NCBI RefSeq assembly: GCF_038024105.1
Contig: NZ_CP150661.1
Span: forward strand, 1,507,001 to 1,571,000
Direction: 5' to 3'
Source of the DNA: Polaribacter butkevichii
GTDB lineage: Bacteria > Bacteroidota > Bacteroidia > Flavobacteriales > Flavobacteriaceae
DNA: 64,000 nucleotides
This document shows, piece by piece, positions 35,840-42,837 of the stretch. Under the pieces are notes generated by a model. The model ran no database searches and was not told where the DNA came from. It saw only the letters and a program-made list of their open reading frames with translations. The position numbers and the translations under genes were made by a program. The stretch's first letter is position 1. Each line of letters opens with the position of its first letter.

Positions 35840-37229
35840 CAGATTTTTTTGGTGGTGTGCAGGCGCCAATATTGAAATTTTAAAAGAATGTCCTACTGAC
35901 CACTCAAAATATTTCGGTGTAGGTGGAACAATCGTATTTACGGCATTAATGGCGAGTTTTGCTGGAGGCTATGCTTTTTTTACAGCGTTTAAATCTGTAA
36001 TGCCATCCTTATTTTTTGGTGCATTTTGGGGTTTGTTAATTTTTAACTTAGACCGATATATAGTTTCAACAATAGGAAAAGGCGATGGAACACAAAAAAT
36101 TACAAAGGAGGAATGGAAAATAGCAGCACCACGGTTATTGATGGCCGTTCTTTTAGGATTTGTAATTTCTACACCTTTGGAGTTAAAGATATTTGAAACA
36201 GAAATACAAACGGTTGTTGAACGATTGAAGATTGACAAGGCTGAAGATTTAAAAGGTAGAGATGTTTCATTTAATGACGAATATGATAAACTTAATAATC
36301 GATTAACAAAAGTTGAAAGTGATATAAGTAATTTAACTAATAATAAAAAGAAACTGACTGAAAATGCGGGGGCTTATTATGAAGAACGAAAGAGTGAGTT
36401 AAAAGTAGATTCTAAACAGAAAGAATCTGAACTGAACTCGGTTCAAAGTAAAGTAAATAGATTACATAGCAATTACATCAGAGCTATAAATGATTCCCTA
36501 CCATTAAGTACAATTAGTAGTCGTAAATACACAAGAGATGTTCAAATAGGTGTTAGAAATAAATTGAGAGAAGAGAAAAAAGAATTAGACCATCAAATTG
36601 TAGAATTAACAGAAAATAAAGGAGAAGCTATAACAAATGAACAACAAAAGATTGATAAACAGATTTCATTATTGATTACTGAAAAAGAATCATTGTTGGA
36701 TAAAAAAACACAGATGGAAACTACCCGAACTGCCAAACGGGAAAATTATGACAATAAAGTAGAAAATTATGATGGTTTTGCGGCTCACCTTGAAGCATTG
36801 AGTATTTTAACTAGTGAAAAGTCAGCAATTTTTTGGGCAAAATGGCTAATCACACTTTTATTTATTTTTATTGAAGTAGCTCCAGTTTTGTTTAAACTGA
36901 TGGCAGAATCAGGGCCTTATGACGATATAATGGATCGGCTGAAACATGAATCTTTTGTGAGAGAGAAACAAAAAATATCAGATATAAATGATAGTATAAA
37001 CACTTCAATAAAAATCTCAACAGAGAAAAATCAGAATAGGCTCGATGCAGAGATTGCAGGAAACAAGGCTTTGCTCAATAAAATGGCTTTAGCACAAGCA
37101 GAAATTGCTGAAATCGCAGTAGAAAAATGGAAAGAAGAAGAATTGAAAAAATTGAATAATGGTGTTAATCATATCATAAATAACAACGGTCAAGAAAAAA
37201 ACGAAACATCTGAAAAATCAAATGGTTAG
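35826..37229 (+). CDS. DUF4407 membrane protein, gene 6
   Basis: 467 residues. N-terminal WWCAGANIEILKECP and NLDRYIVS are hallmarks of DUF4407. Membrane helices at about 30-50, 58-75 and 108-127, a long coiled coil at about 150-315, a last helix near 345-365, then another helical tail. It may be the membrane platform or effector of the system. Function of DUF4407 is not established. Overlaps gene 5 and gene 7. Confidence 0.85.
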   Translation: MKRINRFFWWCAGANIEILKECPTDHSKYFGVGGTIVFTALMASFAGGYAFFTAFKSVMPSLFFGAFWGLLIFNLDRYIVSTIGKGDGTQKITKEEWKIAAPRLLMAVLLGFVISTPLELKIFETEIQTVVERLKIDKAEDLKGRDVSFNDEYDKLNNRLTKVESDISNLTNNKKKLTENAGAYYEERKSELKVDSKQKESELNSVQSKVNRLHSNYIRAINDSLPLSTISSRKYTRDVQIGVRNKLREEKKELDHQIVELTENKGEAITNEQQKIDKQISLLITEKESLLDKKTQMETTRTAKRENYDNKVENYDGFAAHLEALSILTSEKSAIFWAKWLITLLFIFIEVAPVLFKLMAESGPYDDIMDRLKHESFVREKQKISDINDSINTSIKISTEKNQNRLDAEIAGNKALLNKMALAQAEIAEIAVEKWKEEELKKLNNGVNHIINNNGQEKNETSEKSNG

Positions 37230-37521
37230 AAAAATAAAAATTGTTTTAGTAATATTGATGTTTCTATGCTTGTTAGATATGCCTTATGGATTTTATCAAT
37301 TTGTCCGATTTGTAGCATTAATTGGATTTGCAATTTTGGCATATAAAGCGAATGAAGAAAATAAAAATACGGAAATGACTATTTATGGTGGACTTGCAGT
37401 ACTCTTTCAACCGTTTTTTAAAATCGCACTTGGAAGAGAAATGTGGAACATTGTGGACGTGATTGTCGGAATTGGACTTATTACAAGTCTGTTTATGAAT
37501 AGAACAAAAAGCCAACGCTAA
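37222..37521 (+). CDS. Small DUF6804-like membrane protein, gene 7
   Basis: 99 residues, three hydrophobic helices; DMPYGFYQFVRF and FQPFFKIALGREMWNIVDV match the small DUF6804-type membrane proteins. Overlaps gene 6 by 8 bases and ends the operon. Its last codons lie in a copy of AGCCAACGCTAA, so the repeat provides the stop codon. Confidence 0.75.
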   Translation: MVRKIKIVLVILMFLCLLDMPYGFYQFVRFVALIGFAILAYKANEENKNTEMTIYGGLAVLFQPFFKIALGREMWNIVDVIVGIGLITSLFMNRTKSQR

Positions 37522-37530
37522 AAAGCCATA

Positions 37531-37598
37531 CACATTTGCAATTCGCACCAGCCAACGCTACGCCAAAAATTGCAAAAGAGTATGTCTTGCCAACGCTC
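37531..37598 (+). repeat. Second-class hairpin repeat, right of the seven-gene operon
   Basis: CACATTTG, stem TTTGCAATT with AATTGCAAA, loop containing GCCAACGCT, then AGAG and TTGCCAACGCTC. Outer arms CATAC and GTATG continue the stem past two A-A mismatches. Another GCCAACGCT lies at 37511-37519. Compare 30558-30628. Confidence 0.65.
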
Positions 37599-37656
37599 AC
37601 TTCCGAACGAACAGAAAACCTCGGAAAACCAAGCAGGACGTGGAAAGCCTGTGTAC

Positions 37657-37780
37657 AACAACGTATAAAAAAAATTGCTGGTAAAAGCCAATTTACGAAA
37701 GTCCTCGCGGACTTTCTATTTGGTTTTTATTTGCTAAATTTAGTGTTTAAAACACGCAACTTTTCTTATACAACAACGTT
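37657..37780 (+). repeat. attC-like site 34
   Basis: Arm GTGTACAAC does not match the preceding cassette start GTTGTAAGCAAG beyond TACAAC. The unit holding the seven-gene operon is therefore not a simple cassette. Distal stem AAAGTCC with GGACTTT; minus-strand loop GCGA. Confidence 0.87.
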
Positions 37781-38148
37781 GCAAGTAATTGGCGGAAACC
37801 ACTCAGACACTTGAAATTTGCGGTTCAAAACTCTTGAATTTAAAAACGGAAAAAAGCTAGACACTCTCTCGCTCGGCAAAATTTGTAAAATTGGAGAGTT
37901 TTAGAAATTTAATCAAAATCAATTTACTCAAACCTTGAGAACCCCAAATTGCGGAATTTAGCAAAATGCCGGAATTTTCACTCAAACCCTGAATTTAGCA
38001 AGTTTAAGGAATTTAGCAAAACACGAAAAATCTAGAGCCTGAAATTCACTCAAACCTTGAATGACAAACTTGGCGGAATTACCACTCAAACGTTGAATTT
38101 TGAAAAATGAAAAAATACTACAAACTGAAAAAAAAACCAACTACTTGC
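37781..38148 (+). other. Non-coding cassette, family C, copy 2
   Basis: Close copy of 7707-8072: start GTTGCAAGTAATTGGCGG, ACACTCTCTCGCTCGGC, then ACTCAAAC units. No supported ORF. Confidence 0.7.
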
Positions 38149-38275
38149 AACACCGTTTATAAAAAATTGCTAAATTGTGCCTTATCAAAACTAGTCGCGT
38201 TTTTGTAAACCCCTATTTTCCTTCGGAAAATAGCCGTTCACTTTTAAACGCAACTTTCCCATAAACAACAACGTT
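38149..38275 (+). repeat. attC-like site 35
   Basis: Arm ACTACTTGCAAC matches start GTTGCAAGTA. Distal stem TATTTTCC with GGAAAATA; minus-strand loop GAA. Confidence 0.88.
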
Positions 38276-38284
38276 GCCCACAAT

Positions 38285-38848
38285 TTGAGAGAAACCGAAC
38301 AAATATTATTAATTCTGGATTTAGACGAAACTCTAATCCACGCAACTGAAAAGAAACTCGATATCGAATCTGATTTTCAGTATGCGGAATATTTCGTTTA
38401 TAAACGCCCGAATTTAATTGAATTTCTGACAGAAATGAACGAACACTTTAAACTTGCTGTTTGGTCATCTGCTGACGATAAATATGTAAATGATGTTGTA
38501 AATTTAATTAAACCGACTGAAATAGAATTTGAATTTGTTTGGGCAAGAAGTAGATGTACTTTAAAACGTGATTATGAATTGGATAAATATGTGCGAGAAA
38601 AAAGATTAAAAAAAATAAAGAAACAAGGTTTCCGACTTGAGAAATCTCTGATTGTAGATGATTCACCTGAAAAGACAAGAGATAATTTTGGAAACGCAAT
38701 TTATGTGCAACCCTACGAAGGAAATTTAAAAGACAACGAATTGACTCTACTCTCTGAATTTCTTAAGTCTATTAAGGATTCTGAAAATGTGAGAGGAATT
38801 GAAAAAAGAGGTTGGCGGAATAAAAACTGTGGGCAACACCGTATATAA
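38285..38848 (+). CDS. FCP1/NLI-type HAD phosphatase
   Basis: 187 residues from TTG 38285, only 9 bases into the cassette. HAD motif I is D12-L-D14-E-T-L, the DxDx(T/V) signature of FCP1/SCP phosphatases; WSSADD is motif II; LIVDDSPEKTRDN is motif IV. Such enzymes remove phosphate from protein Ser/Thr or small substrates; the bacterial substrate is unknown. The final codons (QHRI) and the stop come from the attC site. Arms GTTGCCCACA and TGTGGGCAAC. Confidence 0.85.
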   Translation: MRETEQILLILDLDETLIHATEKKLDIESDFQYAEYFVYKRPNLIEFLTEMNEHFKLAVWSSADDKYVNDVVNLIKPTEIEFEFVWARSRCTLKRDYELDKYVREKRLKKIKKQGFRLEKSLIVDDSPEKTRDNFGNAIYVQPYEGNLKDNELTLLSEFLKSIKDSENVRGIEKRGWRNKNCGQHRI

Positions 38849-38987
38849 TTCATTGCTAGTACTCGCCTACTTACGAAAATCCTCGCGGATTTTCTATTCG
38901 GTTTTTATTTGCTAAATTTAGTGTTTAAACCACGCAACAAACCATATACGTATTCCAAGATCAAATCCTAATAAAATTTAGTTTTTT

Positions 38988-39980
38988 TTAAGCCATATGA
39001 TTTTGAAGTACAACATAGGGCGTTCCTCTTTTAACAACCGCAAATGCTCTTGCTATTAGTTTATTTCTCACATTGTTTATCGCTAACATTTTATCTTTTC
39101 CTTCTGCTAATTTTTTTTGATAATATAACTTTAGTTCACTATCATGTTGTATAGCAGAAACACTTGCCATACTCAACAAACTTTTCATTTTTCTATCTCC
39201 TAAATAATGACACTGTTTTCGCCTATGAATACTGGTTCCAGAGCTATGTTCAAAAGGTGCGGTTCCACAATAACTAGAGAACGATCGCCAGCTTTTAAAC
39301 CTCGTAAAATTACCTGTATGATAAATAAGTTGACAAGCAACAACAAAGCCAATTCCTCTCATGCTTCTAAGTAATTCGTAGTTTTTACTCATAGAAATAT
39401 CGTCAAAAATTATTTCTTCAATTCTAATTTCTATTGCCTTGACTTGTTTTGTGAGATAGTCAATACTTCGTTTTAAACTGATACAACCTAAATCTGTTGT
39501 AGAGCTTGTTAAAAGTACTTTCATCTCTTTTAAAGTACCTTTTAAACCTGAATTATTTCTAACCAACTGATCTCTTAAAGCTAACAATCTACCCAACTCT
39601 AAATGAGCGCTACTTTTAACAGTACTTGGAGTTAATTCCTCCCGGTAAAGCCAACCATACCTAGCAATTACCTGAGCATCTAACTTATCAGTTTTTTCTT
39701 TTACAATGCCAGATGAACGTTTAATTTTTAACGGACTCTCCTCTACGTAAATAACTTTTTTACTGTGTAAATAAAGTGCCAACTTTAAGGAATAATAACC
39801 GGTATTCTCAAAACAATAAAAAACAGCACTCTCTTTTGTTGCTTTTAAAACCCATTTTATTAGGCTTTTGTAACCAGTTAAATCGTTCTTAAACTCTTTG
39901 TGTACTTGGGCATGATAACAATAAGCATCAATCGTCTTTTTTGACACATCAATTCCTACTACTTCTTGGTAATTTTTCAT
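38988..39980 (-). CDS. IS110-family DEDD transposase (element a, copy 2)
   Basis: 330 residues, identical in translation to the copy at 2664-3656: D11, E58, D98, D101 and the SSGTS serine region are intact. Intact and identical copies suggest an active or recently active element. Confidence 0.95.
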   Translation of the reverse strand: MKNYQEVVGIDVSKKTIDAYCYHAQVHKEFKNDLTGYKSLIKWVLKATKESAVFYCFENTGYYSLKLALYLHSKKVIYVEESPLKIKRSSGIVKEKTDKLDAQVIARYGWLYREELTPSTVKSSAHLELGRLLALRDQLVRNNSGLKGTLKEMKVLLTSSTTDLGCISLKRSIDYLTKQVKAIEIRIEEIIFDDISMSKNYELLRSMRGIGFVVACQLIYHTGNFTRFKSWRSFSSYCGTAPFEHSSGTSIHRRKQCHYLGDRKMKSLLSMASVSAIQHDSELKLYYQKKLAEGKDKMLAINNVRNKLIARAFAVVKRGTPYVVLQNHMA

Positions 39981-40003
39981 ATTTTTACAATTAGAATGAT
40001 TAA

Positions 40004-40149
40004 ATATGTTGCAAAAACTACTTCCTTTATCGGGGTTTTATACGCCTAGTATTCCAAATGGTTCTTTGCAACTTTATAGAAACAGAGGACTCGTACGTGT
40101 AAGGGACCTTCAAATCTAAAACACGTTATAGTTCTCCTCTGTTACTACA
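40004..40149 (-). ncRNA. Putative bridge RNA of IS110 element a, copy 2
   Basis: Same two hairpins as in copy 1 (donor loop 40008-40072, target loop 40082-40142). The target loop is unchanged although the occupied site differs slightly, so it seems to tolerate a C-to-T change beside R' and changes in the other flank. One base differs in the donor loop (CCTAGTATTCC). Confidence 0.72.
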
Positions 40150-40244
40150 TAAAGATATTTAATACAAACTAAAGAAATACGTTGGCAACAAGCTGTAAAA
40201 AATCCGTTAAATCAAGAAAAGTAAGAATTAAATTGAAAATTTTG

Positions 40245-40252
40245 TATCTTTG
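40245..40252 (+). promoter_or_regulatory. -7 box of the second toxin-antitoxin cassette
   Basis: TATCTTTG matches TAnnTTTG and lies 16 bases before ATG 40269. No TTG is present 19 bases upstream, so the -33 part is weak or absent. Confidence 0.5.
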
Positions 40253-40268
40253 ATAAAAAACAATAACA

Positions 40269-40511
40269 ATGGATTTAGAAGCAAGAAAAATAACGTTTGT
40301 TCAAGAATTTTTAAGACTGCAAAACGTAGAAATTGTTAGTGGGCTTGAAAAATTATTGCGAAAAAGAAAAGCTGAATTGATTGAAAACAATTTCAAACCA
40401 ATGACAATGGAGCAATATGATGCTGAAATTGACCAAGCAATGGAGGATTCTAAAAATGGTCGAATGATAAAAGCAACAGATTTAAAAGCTAAAATCCAAA
40501 AATGGAGCTAG
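40269..40511 (+). CDS. Antitoxin of a ParE-type pair
   Basis: 80 residues. The C-terminal part EQYDAEIDQAMEDSKNGRMIKATDLKAKIQKW is typical of Bacteroidota antitoxins that precede ParE toxins; the N-terminus is helical and should mediate dimerisation or DNA binding. Overlaps the toxin gene by 10 bases. Cassette start GTTGGCAACA. Confidence 0.8.
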   Translation: MDLEARKITFVQEFLRLQNVEIVSGLEKLLRKRKAELIENNFKPMTMEQYDAEIDQAMEDSKNGRMIKATDLKAKIQKWS

Positions 40512-40819
40512 AAGTTTATTGGTTAGAACTTGCTGAAAATAAACTTGAAGATATTTACGGTTATTATTTAATAAAAGCGAACAAAAAAGTTGCCGAAAAA
40601 TTAGTTAATGGAATTGTTGACTCAACAATAGGAATTGAGAAACAACCAGAAATTGGACAAATTGAAATTAGCCTAAAGCACAGAAAACAAGAGTTTAGAT
40701 ACCTCGTTTTTAGAAATTACAAAATAGTATATTGGATAAATTATGATTTCAACCGCATTGAAATCGCAAATGTGTTTGACACAAGGCAAGATCCCGAAAA
40801 AATAAATGAAATAAAATAA
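40502..40819 (+). CDS. ParE-family toxin
   Basis: 105 residues. ParE/RelE pattern: VYWLELAENKLEDIYGYYL, IEKQPEIGQIE, FRYLVFRNYKIVYWI and IEIANVFDTRQDPEK. The DTRQDP ending is characteristic of ParE-type toxins. Likely poisons DNA gyrase, by family analogy. Second toxin-antitoxin cassette of the array; not closely similar to the pair at 19010-19529. End arm TTGCCAAC. Confidence 0.87.
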   Translation: MELEVYWLELAENKLEDIYGYYLIKANKKVAEKLVNGIVDSTIGIEKQPEIGQIEISLKHRKQEFRYLVFRNYKIVYWINYDFNRIEIANVFDTRQDPEKINEIK

Positions 40820-40830
40820 AGCCAGTTGCC

Positions 40831-40954
40831 AACACCGTGTAAAATTAATTACTAGTTTTAGCTAATTTACGAAAGTCCTCGCGGACTTTCTATCTGTGTT
40901 TTATTTACTAACTTTAGTGCTTAAAACACGCAACTAATCTTACACAACAACGTT
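40831..40954 (+). repeat. attC-like site 37
   Basis: Arm GTTGCCAAC matches start GTTGGCAAC. Distal stem AAAGTCC with GGACTTT; minus-strand loop GCGA. Confidence 0.88.
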
Positions 40955-40963
40955 GGGCACAAT

Positions 40964-40980
40964 ATGAAAATTGAAGCGTC
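40964..40980 (+). pseudogene. Start of a cassette gene cut off by IS3
   Basis: ATGAAAATTGAAGCGTC starts 12 bases after the cassette boundary, the usual distance, and is broken by the left end of the IS3 element. The rest of the gene and most of its attC are missing to the right of the IS. Confidence 0.4.
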
Positions 40981-41025
40981 CTGAAATAGGTTGACTAAAA
41001 ATTAAACATTTAATTATAGTCACTT

Positions 41026-41328
41026 ATGAAAACACAAAAAGAACACTGGCGAAAAAAAAGCTACGAAAAAGTAACTTTAGAACTCAAATTATCTGTCGTT
41101 GACCAAATTCAAAATGGCCAGATTTCTACAAACTTTGCTTCCATAAAATACGATATTCCTAGAACTACTATTTCATATTGGATTAGAAAATATAGTACCT
41201 TAGCTCAACAAAATAAAGGTATGAGTAAACTAGACGAAATAAAAAAACTAAAGGAACGTATTGAAGAACTAGAGTTTGTAAAGGACTTTCAGCAAGATAT
41301 TATTGCCGATATGGAAATCATTACTTGA
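41026..41328 (+). CDS. IS3-family OrfA
   Basis: 100 residues. An N-terminal helix-turn-helix (KLSVVDQIQNGQISTNFASIKY...TTISYWIRKY) binds the IS ends; a C-terminal leucine-zipper-like helix (LDEIKKLKERIEELEFVKDF) multimerises. Overlaps orfB by 4 bases. Confidence 0.9.
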   Translation: MKTQKEHWRKKSYEKVTLELKLSVVDQIQNGQISTNFASIKYDIPRTTISYWIRKYSTLAQQNKGMSKLDEIKKLKERIEELEFVKDFQQDIIADMEIIT

Positions 41329-42278
41329 GTCGATTTGTCAAAAAAGTCGCTACCCAAAACATTAGCAAAAGAGATAGAACTAAAGAAGAAAAACATTTTA
41401 AAAGAAAATGGCTCTATCAATGTTTTGGGATTAGTAAACAAGCCTTTTACAAAAGAGAAAAAGTAAAACAAAGTAAAGCGATAAACGACACTAAAATAAT
41501 TACGATGGTCAAAGAGTATCGTAAAAAAGTAAGCTCCAGAACTGGAGGTAAAAAACTCTATAAAGAACTTAAAAATCAGTTGATAGAACTAGATATTAAA
41601 ATCGGTAGAGATAAGTTTTTTGATGTATTAAGACTGCATAATTTACTCGTACCTAAACTCAAAAACTACATAACTACCACAAACTCTAATAATCTATTTA
41701 AAAAACATAAAAACCTCATTCAAAACAAAATACCTACTAGACCCGAACAACTTTGGGTAAGCGATATTACATACATTAAAACAGAAAAAGGACACAACTA
41801 TTTAGCAATTGTAACCGATGCATACTCTAAGAAAATTATGGGATATAAATTAGATGACCATATGAGGGTATCACTCTGTAAGGACGCTTTAAAGATGGCT
41901 TTAAAAAACAGAAAATATCCATCTAAAAAATTGATTCATCATTCTGATAGAGGTATGCAATACTGTTGCCCTGAATATACCCAGTTTGCTGAAAATAATG
42001 GAATAACAATGAGTATGACAGAGCAATATGACCCATATGAAAACGCTATTGCAGAGAGAATCAATAGAACTTTGAAATATGAATACGGACTTAGAAACTG
42101 TCTTAAAAACACTCATATTGCTCAAAAATTAGCTGAACAAGCTGTAGATATTTACAATAATTTAAGAACACATTTTAGCCTAGACTTAAGAAAACCAGCA
42201 GAAGTACATTTAAATCCAAACATCAAATACAAATCGTATCGAAAAAATAATGTAAATTTGACGGAACTTACAATTTAA
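41325..42278 (+). CDS. IS3-family OrfB transposase
   Basis: 317 residues if started at TTG 41325; in many IS3 elements it is made as an OrfAB fusion by -1 frameshift, but no classical A6G slippery site is obvious in the overlap. DDE residues: D of WVSDITYI, D of HHSDRGMQY, E of ENAIAERINRTLK. Full-length integrase core. Confidence 0.93.
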   Translation: MSRFVKKVATQNISKRDRTKEEKHFKRKWLYQCFGISKQAFYKREKVKQSKAINDTKIITMVKEYRKKVSSRTGGKKLYKELKNQLIELDIKIGRDKFFDVLRLHNLLVPKLKNYITTTNSNNLFKKHKNLIQNKIPTRPEQLWVSDITYIKTEKGHNYLAIVTDAYSKKIMGYKLDDHMRVSLCKDALKMALKNRKYPSKKLIHHSDRGMQYCCPEYTQFAENNGITMSMTEQYDPYENAIAERINRTLKYEYGLRNCLKNTHIAQKLAEQAVDIYNNLRTHFSLDLRKPAEVHLNPNIKYKSYRKNNVNLTELTI

Positions 42279-42376
42279 AAACAAACCTAGTTCAAATTAT
42301 TTTTTTGCCTTCTAAACGGCTAAAAAAAATCTTTTGAACGTCTAAATAAACCTAAAAAAAGGTCAACATATATCAG

Positions 42377-42389
42377 TATAATACACGTT
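42377..42389 (+). repeat. Right-end remnant of attC-like site 38
   Basis: TATAATACACGTT directly after the IS3 right end is the R' end of an attC site; the rest was lost with the insertion. Confidence 0.55.
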
Positions 42390-42405
42390 ATAGCAAATAT
42401 TAAAT

Positions 42406-42837
42406 ATGTCTAATTGGAAACAAAACTTTCTGAATGAACTTAAAACTAATCCAAAACGATTTTTTCTGATTGACGCTTTCGGAGCTTTACTAACTGCAAT
42501 TTCATTATTTGGAATCTTAGCACAATTGGAACCGTATTTTGGAATGCCTAAAAAGACATTATATCTATTATCTGGAATTGCCTTTTGCTTGTTTATTTAC
42601 TCGATAAGCTGTAACAAGTTTATTAAGTTAAATTGCATACCTTATTTAAGAATATTAATAATTAGTAATATTATCTATTCGTTAATTTCCCTTGGACTGT
42701 TAATTAAGTATTCTGAAAAAATTACTGAACTAGGATGGGTATATTTCATCCTTGAATTATTAATAATTGGAATAATTGTTATTGCGGAATATAAATTATA
42801 CTTAAATCAAGTTAGGAAATTAAATACAAAAATTTGA
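42406..42837 (+). CDS. Hypothetical four-helix membrane protein, last cassette gene
   Basis: 143 residues; four hydrophobic helices (about 22-42, 50-67, 78-100, 110-132). No known family. It starts 17 bases after GTTATAGCA of the R' remnant, so it is the last gene of the array. Confidence 0.65.
   Translation: MSNWKQNFLNELKTNPKRFFLIDAFGALLTAISLFGILAQLEPYFGMPKKTLYLLSGIAFCLFIYSISCNKFIKLNCIPYLRILIISNIIYSLISLGLLIKYSEKITELGWVYFILELLIIGIIVIAEYKLYLNQVRKLNTKI

Larger units (their letters stand above)
38950..40174 (-). mobile_element. IS110-family insertion (element a), copy 2
   Basis: 1225 bp, same tips and content as 2626-3850. Its target differs from copy 1 at a few bases (ATATAC and AAATACG versus TTACAC and AAACACG), so this is an independent insertion into another attC, not a duplication of the region. 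Confidence 0.9.
38835..40183 (+). repeat. attC-like site 36, interrupted by IS110 element a
   Basis: Arm TGTGGGCAAC matches start GTTGCCCACA. The left part ends ATATAC at 38949, the right part resumes AAATACGTTG at 40175. Same position and orientation as the insertion in site 4. Distal stem AAAATCC with GGATTTT; minus-strand loop GCGA. Confidence 0.87.
40981..42376 (+). mobile_element. IS3-family insertion sequence
   Basis: About 1396 bp bounded by imperfect terminal repeats CTGAAATAGGTTGAC (left) and the reverse complement of GTCAACATATATCAG (right), 12 of 15 matching. Contains orfA and orfB. No target duplication is visible because the DNA to the right belongs to a different part of the cassette, so a deletion accompanied or followed insertion. 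Confidence 0.85.

Noticed and set aside
37536-37814. 92-codon + strand open frame after the seven-gene operon
   Set aside because: It runs through the second-class repeat and all of attC site 34, so it is a shadow of structured repeats.
573-40954. CRISPR array
   Set aside because: Repeats are about 125 bp palindromes separated by 0.4-7 kb of gene-bearing DNA, not short repeats with uniform spacers.
573-40954. Palindromes as ordinary rho-independent terminators
   Set aside because: The distal hairpins are not followed by T runs and the units are far longer and more conserved than terminators. Cassette-specific arms are not explained by termination.
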